The notes beneath the pieces are model-generated. The model had not been told where the DNA came from. It saw nothing but the letters and a program-made list of their open reading frames with translations, and ran no database searches. From positions 62,001-126,000 of the forward strand of contig NZ_QRAP01000005.1 of the NCBI RefSeq assembly GCF_003363015.1: a DNA stretch of 64,000 nucleotides, in the 5' to 3' direction. The translations under genes were made by a program, and so were the position numbers. Of the stretch, positions 36,898-45,316 are shown piece after piece. This DNA is from Enterobacillus tribolii (GTDB taxonomy: Bacteria; Pseudomonadota; Gammaproteobacteria; Enterobacterales; Enterobacteriaceae). The stretch's first letter is position 1. Every line of letters starts with the position of its first letter.

Positions 36898-38114
36898 AGG
36901 TCCTGCTGGTCAACAAGTTCTTCTTCATCAAGGGTGGCGCGGAAACCGTCTATTTTCAGGAGCGCGACCGCTTAAAAGCGGCCGGCGTTGCGGTGGTGGA
37001 CTTTTCCATGCGCCACGAGAAAAACGCGGCCTCGGACTACGCCGCCTGGTTCGTCGATAACGTCGATTACCACGGCGACAGCGGACCGTTCGGTAAGCTG
37101 AAAACCGCGCTGAACTTCATCCATAACGCCCAGGCCTGCCGCAAGTTTAACGATCTGCTGCTGCAGGAACGGCCCGATATCGTGCATTTCCACAATATTT
37201 ATCACCAACTGACGCCGTCCATTATCGGCATTGCCCGCCGCTTCGGCTGTAAAACGGTGCTGACCGCGCACGACTACAAAATCGTCTGCCCGTCTTACAC
37301 CATGCTGCGCGACGGCCACGTGTGCGAAGCCTGCCTCGAAGGCTCGGTTTTCAACGCGTTCCGCTACCGTTGCCAGGAAGGGTCAGCCGGCAAAAGTCTG
37401 CTGCTTTCACTGGAGGCGGCCTGGCAGGATCTGGCGCGTAACTACCACAAACTTGACGCGATCGTCTCACCCAGCGCCTTCCTGCGCGGAAAACTGATGC
37501 GCAAAATCACGGATGTGCCGGTGGAAGTCATCGTCAACGGCATCGACGACACCCAACCCCCCGGCGACACCCGCGATGACGGCTATTTTCTGTTTATCGG
37601 CCGCCTGAGCCGCGAGAAAGGCGTCGCCACCCTGGCGCAGGCCCACGAAATGATGCAACACCCGCTGCCGCTGAAAATCGCCGGCGACGGCCCGCTTTAT
37701 CAGACGCTGGCTCCCCGCTTTCCACGGGCGGCGTTCCTCGGCTATCAACAGCAGGGCGAAGCGCTGAATAACCTGATCCGCCACGCCAGAGCGGTGATCG
37801 TGCCGTCCGAATACTATGAAAACTGCTCCATGTCGGTGCTGGAAGCGATGGCGTTCGGCAAACCGGTGGTGGGCGGCAACATCGGCGGAATTCCGGAACA
37901 GGTGCGCGACGGCATTGAAGGCCGGCTGTTTGAGCCGGGCAACGCGCGGGAACTGGCCGCGATCCTCGACGATCTCGCCCTGAATCCGGAGAAGGCCCGC
38001 ACGATGGGAGAAAACGCCCGCCGGCGCTTACAGGATAAATATTCCCTGCGCGCCCACATGACGGCCCTGACGGCGCTTTATCAGAAACTGTTAAACGGGG
38101 CGGCTCATGACTAA
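36894..38114 (+). CDS. Family 4 glycosyltransferase
   Basis: A 406-residue GT-B enzyme starting MKVLLVNKFFFIKGGAETVYF, with the N-terminal acceptor domain, HFHNIYHQLTPSI, and a C-terminal donor domain with DGYFLFIGRLSREKGVATL and the EX7E pair in SEYYENCSMSVLEAM. A four-cysteine patch (CPSY, CEACLEG, RYRCQEG, about 139-165) is seen in a subset of GT4 enzymes and may bind a metal. It uses retaining chemistry in this family. It overlaps the following gene by 8 bp. Confidence 0.87.
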   Translation: MKVLLVNKFFFIKGGAETVYFQERDRLKAAGVAVVDFSMRHEKNAASDYAAWFVDNVDYHGDSGPFGKLKTALNFIHNAQACRKFNDLLLQERPDIVHFHNIYHQLTPSIIGIARRFGCKTVLTAHDYKIVCPSYTMLRDGHVCEACLEGSVFNAFRYRCQEGSAGKSLLLSLEAAWQDLARNYHKLDAIVSPSAFLRGKLMRKITDVPVEVIVNGIDDTQPPGDTRDDGYFLFIGRLSREKGVATLAQAHEMMQHPLPLKIAGDGPLYQTLAPRFPRAAFLGYQQQGEALNNLIRHARAVIVPSEYYENCSMSVLEAMAFGKPVVGGNIGGIPEQVRDGIEGRLFEPGNARELAAILDDLALNPEKARTMGENARRRLQDKYSLRAHMTALTALYQKLLNGAAHD

Positions 38115-39219
38115 GAAAATCACCGTATTAGGCACCCGCGGCATTCCGGATGTACTGGGCGGCGTAGAAACCCACTGCCAGAATCTCTACCCGCGCATTA
38201 AGGCGCACAATGACGTGGATATCTGCGTGATCGCCCGCTCCCCCTACGTGGACTACAGGCGTTCAGAATACCGGGGCGTAAAGACGCGGGCCATCTGGGC
38301 GCCGAAGAAAAAGTCCCTGGAGGCCATCGTCCATTCCGTGCTGGCCGCCTTCGCCGCGTGCTTCGACGGCTCGGACGTGGTGCACGTGCACGCCGTCGGG
38401 CCGGGGCTGGTGGTGCCGCTGCTGCGCCTGCTCGGTAAGAAGGTGGTGTTCACCCATCACGGACCGGACTATGATCGCCAGAAATGGGGCTACATCGCAC
38501 GCCTGGCGCTGATGACCGGGGAGCGTTGGGCGGTAAAATATGCCAACGAGGTGATCGTTATTTCGCAGGTGATCAACCACCTGATCACTGAAGCCTATGG
38601 CCGGGACGACGCACACCTGATCTACAACGGCGTCAACCCGCCTGCGCCGCTGGACGCCACGATGGCGCGCGACACGCTGGCGCAGTTTTCCCTGCAACCG
38701 GGGCAATATCTGGTGGCGGTCGGGCGCTTCGTACAGGAAAAAGGCTTTCACGACCTGATCGCCGCCTGGCGTCAGTCCGGCGTTCCGTTCCCGCTGGTGC
38801 TGGTCGGCGACGCCGACCATGCCACGCCTTACAGCGAAGAGCTGAAACAGCTGGCGCGCGACACGCCGGGCGTCGTGCTGACCGGCTTCCTGCGCGGCGC
38901 GGCGTTACAGGCGGTGTTTGCGCAGGCGCGCCTGTTCGTGATGCCGTCCTACCATGAAGGGTTGCCGATCGCCCTGCTGGAAGCCATGTCTTACTCGCTG
39001 CCGGTCGTCCTCAGCGATATTCCGGCTAACCTTGAAGTAGGGCTGGAGAACGCCGCGTATTTCCGGGTCGGTAACGTTGCAGAACTGGCGGAAAAAATCG
39101 CCCAGCGCAGCAATCTGCCCGCCGCAGACTACCAACCATACCTGGCACGCTATAACTGGGATACTATTGCCGCCCAAACCATGCAGGTTTACCGTCAACT
39201 GACTCACTCTACGGGGTAA
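38107..39219 (+). CDS. Family 4 glycosyltransferase (GTRGIP type)
   Basis: A 370-residue GT-B enzyme with the N-terminal signature TVLGTRGIPDVLGGVETHCQ, typical of GT4 enzymes in capsule and O-antigen clusters. The donor domain has YLVAVGRFVQEKGFHDLI and the EX7E pair in YHEGLPIALLEAMSYSLP. It probably adds another residue of the repeat unit; the sugar is unknown. The next gene starts 2 bp after its stop. Confidence 0.87.
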   Translation: MTKKITVLGTRGIPDVLGGVETHCQNLYPRIKAHNDVDICVIARSPYVDYRRSEYRGVKTRAIWAPKKKSLEAIVHSVLAAFAACFDGSDVVHVHAVGPGLVVPLLRLLGKKVVFTHHGPDYDRQKWGYIARLALMTGERWAVKYANEVIVISQVINHLITEAYGRDDAHLIYNGVNPPAPLDATMARDTLAQFSLQPGQYLVAVGRFVQEKGFHDLIAAWRQSGVPFPLVLVGDADHATPYSEELKQLARDTPGVVLTGFLRGAALQAVFAQARLFVMPSYHEGLPIALLEAMSYSLPVVLSDIPANLEVGLENAAYFRVGNVAELAEKIAQRSNLPAADYQPYLARYNWDTIAAQTMQVYRQLTHSTG

Positions 39220-39221
39220 AT

Positions 39222-39626
39222 TTGGAGAATCCCAACGAACGTCCGCGGGTCATCACGCGCTTCTACCAGTCTCTGGATGAAGAAACCGCCGCCACGCTGA
39301 CCGCAGAACAAAAGCAGGCGGTGGAAAAAGCCGTGCTGGAGATTTCCCTCTCCTCGCGGCACCGCATTGACGTGCGCCGCAGCTTCCCCTTTCTGACGCG
39401 CCGCTACTATTTTGTCTTTTTGTTCGGCCGCGATTTGCGCCGCTATCCACGCCACGAATCAGCGTTATGGCGGGTTGCGATCACGCTGTTGCTGGCGCTG
39501 GCCATACTGATTTGCCTCAGCTCCGTCTTTATCGCGCTGTACCTGATCAAATCCGCGCTGGGTATCGATATCTTCCCGAACTTTCACCTGGGGTTGTGGG
39601 ACTGGCTGATGCAGCACCACCGTTAG
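39222..39626 (+). CDS. Small membrane protein of the exopolysaccharide cluster, function unknown
   Basis: A 134-residue protein with a soluble N-terminal half, a basic motif RHRIDVRRSFPFLTRRYYF (about 46-64), then a hydrophobic segment (about 84-113) and an aromatic C-terminus. No enzyme motif is visible. The start is TTG at 39222-39224, two bases after the previous stop and behind ACGGGG; no ATG is available before the conserved part. Similar small proteins occur in some exopolysaccharide clusters, to my recollection, without assigned function. Its position suggests a helper of assembly. Confidence 0.7.
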   Translation: MENPNERPRVITRFYQSLDEETAATLTAEQKQAVEKAVLEISLSSRHRIDVRRSFPFLTRRYYFVFLFGRDLRRYPRHESALWRVAITLLLALAILICLSSVFIALYLIKSALGIDIFPNFHLGLWDWLMQHHR

Positions 39627-39649
39627 GCGTGTTTAACGAGGTTTAGGTT

Positions 39650-41086
39650 ATGTTAAGAAACAACCGGTTAGCGAGGAACATCCTCCCGCTGGCGTTGATC
39701 GCCGGGCTCACCGCCGTGCCGCAAACCGGCGCAGCGCAGAACGACGCCGCACGGTGGGTCACCGTTAAGCCGCACGCCATCAGCGGGCCGTTGACCAACC
39801 CGGGCAACGGCGTCGCCAGCTTTCATGACGGTTACGGCGAGCACCTGACGCCGGAGCAGTATCCGGACACCGGCATCGAATATCAGCGCTTTTACTGGAG
39901 CGAACTGGAGCCGCAGGAAGGGAAGATTAACTTTGCCCTGGTGGATGCCGCCTTCGCCGCCGCAGCCCGCCATCATCCCGCCATGAATGTCGGCCTGCGC
40001 GTCATGGCGCTTGACGAACCGGCCTCCGGCTCAAAAATCCCGGACTGGCTGATCAAAAAAGGCATCAAGGGCAACCGGACGCCGGACGGCAAAACCTTCG
40101 TGCCCGATCTCGATGACCCGGTTTTTATCCGCTATGCCCGGCAGTTGCTGAACGCGCTTGGCCAGCGTTATGACGGCAATCCTGAACTGGCCTACCTGGA
40201 TATCGGCCTGGTCGGTTCATGGGGCGAGTGGCACAACAGCAACTTTCCGACCCTCAAGCCCTTACTGGAACGCTACACCCCGGCGCAGCTCAACCGCTAT
40301 GTCGATATGCACTTTTCCGCCTTCCCCCGCACGCCGAAAGTCATGTTGATCAGCGGCGGCGCCTCATTGCCGTATGCGGCGCAAAAAGGCGCCGGCTGGC
40401 GGGCGGACTGCTGGGGCGACTGGCATAACTTCTCCACCACCTGGAGCCACATGCGCGACGATTACCCTCAGCGCCTTCAGGCCGCGCAGGCCGCCTGGCC
40501 GGGATTTAATCAGGGGTGGGAAAAAGCGCCGGTCAGCCTGGAAATCTGCGGCTACATGGCGGAATGGAAAAGCATTCAGCACTACACGCGGGAAGAAGTG
40601 CAGGCCAGCTTCGACTGGGCGCTGGCGCAGCACGTCAGCACCATCAACCTGAAATCCCGCGAGGTGCCGAAGGAGTACCGAGACATCGTGGATAATGCGC
40701 TGGTCAAAATGGGCTACCGCTTCCGCGTGCTCACGCTGACGCACGAGGCTGCCCGCTATCCGGGGCAGAATATTACGCTGAACGGCGACTGGAGCAACGA
40801 CGGCGTCGCGCCGGTCTATCTGCGCTACAACCTGGCCTGGCGACTGCGGGACGAAGCCGGATACATCACTCCGCTCGGCACGGTTGCCGGGGAAGATATC
40901 CGCCACTGGCTGCCGGGTAAACACCGCGTTGAATCTGCGCTGATGATACCGCAGCACCTGACGCCCGGGCGCTATTACCTGGACGTAGCGTTGACGGACG
41001 ATCAGGGCCGGGCGCGCATCAACCTGGCGAATGAAGGCAAACTTGCGGATGGCTGGTATCACCTGTCCTCCGTCACCGTGAACTGA
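39650..41086 (+). CDS. Secreted glycoside-hydrolase-like protein with DUF4832 domain
   Basis: A 478-residue protein with a signal peptide (NILPLALIAGLTAVPQTGAAQ, cleavage near 30). The N-terminal part looks like a TIM-barrel hydrolase of the GH42/GH5 kind: QRFYWSELEPQEGKINFAL (barrel start), LDIGLVGSWGEWHNS with a candidate acid/base glutamate, and LEICGYMAEWKS with a second. The C-terminal 110 residues form a beta-sandwich typical of DUF4832 proteins. In the cluster it could trim or cleave the polymer in the periplasm, or modify chain length; that is inference. GAGG lies upstream of the ATG. Confidence 0.78.
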   Translation: MLRNNRLARNILPLALIAGLTAVPQTGAAQNDAARWVTVKPHAISGPLTNPGNGVASFHDGYGEHLTPEQYPDTGIEYQRFYWSELEPQEGKINFALVDAAFAAAARHHPAMNVGLRVMALDEPASGSKIPDWLIKKGIKGNRTPDGKTFVPDLDDPVFIRYARQLLNALGQRYDGNPELAYLDIGLVGSWGEWHNSNFPTLKPLLERYTPAQLNRYVDMHFSAFPRTPKVMLISGGASLPYAAQKGAGWRADCWGDWHNFSTTWSHMRDDYPQRLQAAQAAWPGFNQGWEKAPVSLEICGYMAEWKSIQHYTREEVQASFDWALAQHVSTINLKSREVPKEYRDIVDNALVKMGYRFRVLTLTHEAARYPGQNITLNGDWSNDGVAPVYLRYNLAWRLRDEAGYITPLGTVAGEDIRHWLPGKHRVESALMIPQHLTPGRYYLDVALTDDQGRARINLANEGKLADGWYHLSSVTVN

Positions 41087-41096
41087 GGGGCGGCAT

Positions 41097-41642
41097 ATGG
41101 CGAGCAACCTGAAACGCGCCTGGCGGGAAATCGCCGGCGCGGGCAGCATCAAGGCCAAACTGGCGATTTTTTTCTACCGGATGTCGACCCTGTGGCGTAG
41201 TCGCAACCCGCTGCTCAAGCTGACAGGGCTGCCGTTCGCCATGCTTAACAAGCTGGTGAATGAGTGTCTGTTTTGCGTGGAGATCCCCCACCATACCCGT
41301 ATCGGCTACGGGCTGAAGCTCTATCATCCGCACTGCGTGGTGATTGGCCGGGGCGTGGTGATCGGCGAAAACTGCACCCTGCGTCAGGGCGTCACCATCG
41401 GCAACGTGACGTACCGCAACGGTGACGCCAGCGAAAGCCCGGTGTTGGGCAACGACGTGGAGCTGGGGGCGAATGCCGTGGTGATCGGCGCCATCACCAT
41501 CGGCGACGGTGCGACCATCGGCGCGGGAACGGTGGTCACCAAGGACTTGCCGCCGGGCGCCACGGTCGTCGGCGGGGCATTCCGCACATTGAACGCCCGC
41601 AGCGAAGCGTTCAGCGCCCCTGACGGCGCAGCAGGAAAATGA
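41097..41642 (+). CDS. Serine-acetyltransferase-like hexapeptide-repeat acetyltransferase
   Basis: A 181-residue left-handed beta-helix acetyltransferase with an alpha-helical N-terminus. The repeats are VVIGRGVVIGENCTLRQGVT, VLGNDVELGANAVVIGAITI and IGDGATIGAGTVVTKDLPPG; LYHPHCVVIG holds the catalytic histidine. CysE-like members within polysaccharide clusters (for example VpsC and related proteins) are thought to O-acetylate the polymer, which is the likely role here rather than cysteine synthesis. The last 32 bp overlap the 3' end of fhuB on the other strand. Confidence 0.85.
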   Translation: MASNLKRAWREIAGAGSIKAKLAIFFYRMSTLWRSRNPLLKLTGLPFAMLNKLVNECLFCVEIPHHTRIGYGLKLYHPHCVVIGRGVVIGENCTLRQGVTIGNVTYRNGDASESPVLGNDVELGANAVVIGAITIGDGATIGAGTVVTKDLPPGATVVGGAFRTLNARSEAFSAPDGAAGK

Positions 41643-43575
41643 AGTACGGCGCGCCGATAAAGGTCGCCAGCAGCCCGGCCGGGATCTGGTAGGGGAAAAT
41701 CATCATCCGTCCGCACCAGTCGGCGAACATCATCAGGAAGCCGCCCAGCAGCGCCGCAATCGCCAGTTGCGGCAACGCACGGCGGAAGCCCAGCATTCTC
41801 GCCATGTGCGGCGCCATCAGGCCGACAAAGCTCAGCGGCCCGGTCGTCAGGGTTGCCGCCGCGGTCATGGCGGCGATCAGCAGCAGGATCGCCACCCGCG
41901 CTTTCACCAGCGGCACGCCGATGGCGCGGGCGGTTTCCCCGCCCAGCGGCAGCGCCGTCAGCCAGCGGCGGACCAGCGGCGTTAACGCAATCAGCGCCAC
42001 GGCGGTCGCCAGCGTATAGCACGCCTGATCGGCGCTGACGCTGTAGGTCGATCCCGCCATCCAGGCCAGGATCGCGCCGGTACGCGGATCGCCGCTCGCC
42101 AGCAGCAACACCACCAGCGCGCTGAATACCGTGCTCAGCGCCACACCGGTCAGCAGCATACGCTGGGCCGAGAATCCCCGGCGGGAAGAAACCAGCAGGA
42201 TCACCACCAGCGTCAACGCCGCGCCGACGCTGCCTGCCGGCATCGTCCAGCCAAAGCCGCCCGTCGGGTTCAGGAACAGCATGACCAGCACGCCCAGCGC
42301 CGCGCCGGAGGAAATGCCCAGCACCTCCGGGCTTGCCATCGGGTTGCCGGTCAGTTTTTGGATCATACTACCCGCCACCGCCAGCATCATGCCGGAAGCC
42401 AGCGCCGCCAGCACCCGCGGCCAACGCCACGGCAGCAGGTTATCCGCCGGCGCCCACGACCAGCCGTCAACGCCTTTGCCATAGAACAGGGCCGCCGCCA
42501 TCGTCAGGGCCAGCAGCACCAGCCCCGCGCTCAGCCAGCGCCAGGGGTAACGGCGTTCAGGCGCAAGGCGTTCGCCCTGATGCACATCCGGCTGACCGCC
42601 GCCGCGCAGGCGCGGCAATAACCACAGCAGCACCGGCGCTCCGAGCAGAGCCGTCGCCGAACCGGCAGGAATTTCATGCCAGAACATCCCCAGCACCTGC
42701 ACCGCCTGATCGGTCAGCCACAGCAGCAGCGCGCCCATCAGCGGCGCCATCAGCATACGCGCCCCTAAGCGCCGGGCGCCGCACATGCGCGCCAGCAGCG
42801 GCGCAAACAGGCCGATAAAGCCAATCACGCCGACGGCGCTGACGATCTGGGCACCAATCACCACCGCCAGGGAAAGCGACGCCAGCCGGGCGAAATTCAG
42901 CCCCAGGCCGAGGTTTTTCGCCACCCCGTCGTCCAGCCCCAGCAAGGTCAGCGGACGCAGCAGCAGCACCGCCAGCACGATGGCCAGCAGCAGCCGCGGC
43001 GCCAGCGATGTGACGCCCTGCCAGTCATGCTGATTCAGCACGCCGCTGGCCCAGATAAAGATGCCCTGCAAATCCTGATAGTTGAACAGCGCGATCAGCG
43101 AGCTCAGCGCGCCGCAGTACAAGCCCACCACCAGCCCCGCCAGAATCAGGGTAACCGGCGCAATACGTCTGCCCCAGGAGAGGCCGAATACCACCAACGC
43201 CACCGCCGCTGCGCCGAGCAGCGCCGCGCCCTGCATCAGCGGGCTTTGCGCCGGCACGGCCAGCACCGTCGCCAGCGTCAGGCCAAACTGCGCGCCGGCG
43301 GAAACGCCCAGCGTGGCCGGTTCCGCCAGCGGGTTACGCAGCACCTGCTGGAACAGCAGCCCGGAAAGCCCCAGCCCGGCGCCGGCCAGCAGGGCCATTA
43401 CGCTGCGCGGCAGCGTGCTGTAATGCATCACCACCTGACGGATATCATTCTCATCCGGCGCAAAAAACGCCTGCCACCAGGCATTCAGCGGCAGCTGATG
43501 TTGCAGGTTAAACAGGGTCAACAGCAGCGCGACGATCGCCATCAGCGCGGGGAATATGCCAATGCGGTATCTCAT
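41611..43575 (-). CDS. fhuB: Ferrichrome ABC transporter permease FhuB
   Basis: FhuB carries ferric hydroxamate siderophores across the inner membrane with FhuC and FhuD. The 654-residue product (E. coli 660) is a tandem fusion of two BtuC-like permease halves of about ten helices each; each half has its own AEPATLGVSAGAQFGLTLA- or MASPEVLGISSGAALGVL-type motif. I take ATG 43573-43575 as the start since it overlaps the fhuD stop (ATGA) and gives the normal length. The stop lies within the 3' end of the convergent acetyltransferase gene, with a normal FhuB C-terminus (FLLRRQGR). Confidence 0.96.
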   Translation of the reverse strand: MRYRIGIFPALMAIVALLLTLFNLQHQLPLNAWWQAFFAPDENDIRQVVMHYSTLPRSVMALLAGAGLGLSGLLFQQVLRNPLAEPATLGVSAGAQFGLTLATVLAVPAQSPLMQGAALLGAAAVALVVFGLSWGRRIAPVTLILAGLVVGLYCGALSSLIALFNYQDLQGIFIWASGVLNQHDWQGVTSLAPRLLLAIVLAVLLLRPLTLLGLDDGVAKNLGLGLNFARLASLSLAVVIGAQIVSAVGVIGFIGLFAPLLARMCGARRLGARMLMAPLMGALLLWLTDQAVQVLGMFWHEIPAGSATALLGAPVLLWLLPRLRGGGQPDVHQGERLAPERRYPWRWLSAGLVLLALTMAAALFYGKGVDGWSWAPADNLLPWRWPRVLAALASGMMLAVAGSMIQKLTGNPMASPEVLGISSGAALGVLVMLFLNPTGGFGWTMPAGSVGAALTLVVILLVSSRRGFSAQRMLLTGVALSTVFSALVVLLLASGDPRTGAILAWMAGSTYSVSADQACYTLATAVALIALTPLVRRWLTALPLGGETARAIGVPLVKARVAILLLIAAMTAAATLTTGPLSFVGLMAPHMARMLGFRRALPQLAIAALLGGFLMMFADWCGRMMIFPYQIPAGLLATFIGAPYFIFLLRRQGR

Positions 43576-44465
43576 GGCCGCTCTCCCAGCGCATGACCGA
43601 GCAAATCGCAAAAACGCATGGCCGACAGCGTCGCGCCATAAAACCACACCGCCGGCTGCACCTGCACCGGCCGCTTGCGTACGAACGGCAGCGCGCGCCA
43701 CAGCGGCGTTTGTTGCACCTGACGCAACAGTCCTTCATTGCCGTGGCTGAAGAAGATCCCCTGCGCATCGTCAATAGCCGCCAGTTGCTCGATGCTGACG
43801 ACGGCGCTGCCCCAGAAATTGGTTTCGCCCTGCCAGGCGTTGGTCAGCTCCAGCCGCGCCATCACGTCCGCGAACAGGCTGCCGCGCCCCAGCACCAGCG
43901 CGCTCCCGGCATTCATCAGGGTAAACAGCAGCAACGGCACGGCGCGCCAGGCGCGCAGTTGCTCATGCGCCTGCTGCAGATGCTGTTCCACACGCGCCAG
44001 ATGCGCCTGCGCACGGTTTTCCAGCCCGAGCGTCGCAGCCAGTTGCCGCAACGACTGCATCGCCAGCGGCAGCGGATGGCCGGAACCGTCGTTGAAGGAG
44101 AATCCCTGCGCCGGCGCAATGCGCCCCAGCATCTCCGGAGGCGTACCGAAGCCATTGGAATAAAGCAGTAAGGAAGGGTTGAGCTGCTGCACCAGCTCCA
44201 TATTCGGCTCGGTGCGGGTGCCGAGATCGCGCACCGACGCCGGCAACGCCGGCGCCTGCACCCAGAGGTTGTAATTGCGGATATCCGCCACGCCCATCGG
44301 CGTCACGCCCAGCGCCAGCAGCAGCTCCGTCGGCAGCCATTCCAGCGAAAGAATGCGCGCGGTATCGGGCGTTTGCGCCGCCGCAGGCCAGGCGGGAAGC
44401 AGCGGCGTCAGGGCCAGCGCCGTCAGCAGACGGCGGCGCAGATAATCGGGATGATCGTTATTCAT
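43572..44465 (-). CDS. fhuD: Ferrichrome-binding periplasmic protein FhuD
   Basis: FhuD binds ferric hydroxamates in the periplasm and hands them to FhuB. The 297-residue protein (E. coli 296) has a twin-arginine signal (RRRLLTALALTPLLPAW), like the Tat-exported E. coli FhuD, then a class III binding fold joined by one long helix. RILSLEWLPTELLLALGVTP opens the first lobe. The ATG overlaps the fhuC stop by one base and the stop overlaps fhuB, so fhuC-D-B are translationally coupled. Confidence 0.96.
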   Translation of the reverse strand: MNNDHPDYLRRRLLTALALTPLLPAWPAAAQTPDTARILSLEWLPTELLLALGVTPMGVADIRNYNLWVQAPALPASVRDLGTRTEPNMELVQQLNPSLLLYSNGFGTPPEMLGRIAPAQGFSFNDGSGHPLPLAMQSLRQLAATLGLENRAQAHLARVEQHLQQAHEQLRAWRAVPLLLFTLMNAGSALVLGRGSLFADVMARLELTNAWQGETNFWGSAVVSIEQLAAIDDAQGIFFSHGNEGLLRQVQQTPLWRALPFVRKRPVQVQPAVWFYGATLSAMRFCDLLGHALGERP

Positions 44466-45271
44466 CAGTAGACAAAACTTACCGGCGCGCCGCCGGCCGG
44501 GTGCGGCAGGATCCCCATCGGAATGCCGTAAATCTTCTCCAGCACGTCGCTTTGCATGATCGCCTGCGGCGTACCGCGTGCAATCAGCTCGCCGGCGCGC
44601 AGGGCCACCAGGCTGTCGCAGTAACGGGCCGCCATATTGATGTCATGCAGCACCGCGATCACCGTCAGCCCCTGCTCACGGCTCAAACGCCGGATCAGCG
44701 CCAGCACTTCCGCCTGATGCGCGATATCCAGCGCGGAAGTGGGTTCGTCCAGCAGCAGGCAGCGGCTGTCCTGCGCCACGCACAGGGCCAGCCAGGCCCG
44801 CTGGCGTTCGCCGCCGGACAGGCTGTCCACCAGACGATCCGCCATCGGACGCAGATCCACCATTGCGATCGCCTGTTCCACTTTCTCTCTGTCGCCGCTG
44901 CGAAACCGCCCGAGCGCGCCGTGCCAGGGGTAGCGCCCCACAGCCACCAGCTCGCGCACCGTCATCCCCTCCGCCGCCGGCAGTTGCTGGGGCAGATAGG
45001 CGACCTCGCGCGCGAAGTCTTTGCTTCCCCACTGATCCAGGGAACGACCGTTGAGTGAAATACGCCCCGACGTGGCGGGCTGATGACGCCCCAGCATTTT
45101 CAGCAGGGTGGATTTGCCGGAGCCGTTGTGGCCGATCAGGCCGCATACCTCGCCCGGCGGTAACGTCAGGGAAACATCATGCAGCAGGGTTCTGCCGGGT
45201 ACGGTAAAACTGACCCGATCCAGTGAAAAGACGGCGGATTCGCTCCGCGGGTGATGATTCAGTTCAGGCAT
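44465..45271 (-). CDS. fhuC: Ferrichrome ABC transporter ATP-binding protein FhuC
   Basis: FhuC energises FhuB. The 268-residue ATPase (E. coli 265) has Walker A GLIGHNGSGKSTLLK (about 37-51), Q-loop LPQQLPAAEG, signature LSGGERQRAWLA, Walker B CLLLDEPTSALD and the H-loop VLHDINMA. It lies 45 bp downstream of fhuA in the usual fhuACDB order. Confidence 0.97.
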   Translation of the reverse strand: MPELNHHPRSESAVFSLDRVSFTVPGRTLLHDVSLTLPPGEVCGLIGHNGSGKSTLLKMLGRHQPATSGRISLNGRSLDQWGSKDFAREVAYLPQQLPAAEGMTVRELVAVGRYPWHGALGRFRSGDREKVEQAIAMVDLRPMADRLVDSLSGGERQRAWLALCVAQDSRCLLLDEPTSALDIAHQAEVLALIRRLSREQGLTVIAVLHDINMAARYCDSLVALRAGELIARGTPQAIMQSDVLEKIYGIPMGILPHPAGGAPVSFVY

Positions 45272-45316
45272 AATCTCTGTCGGAGGGCGCGAAATACCGC
45301 GCCCTGAACATTACTG

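Noticed and set aside
43576-43701. Longer FhuB with 42 extra N-terminal residues
   Set aside because: The extension is arginine- and alanine-rich, lies inside fhuD, and the ATG overlapping the fhuD stop gives the usual FhuB length.
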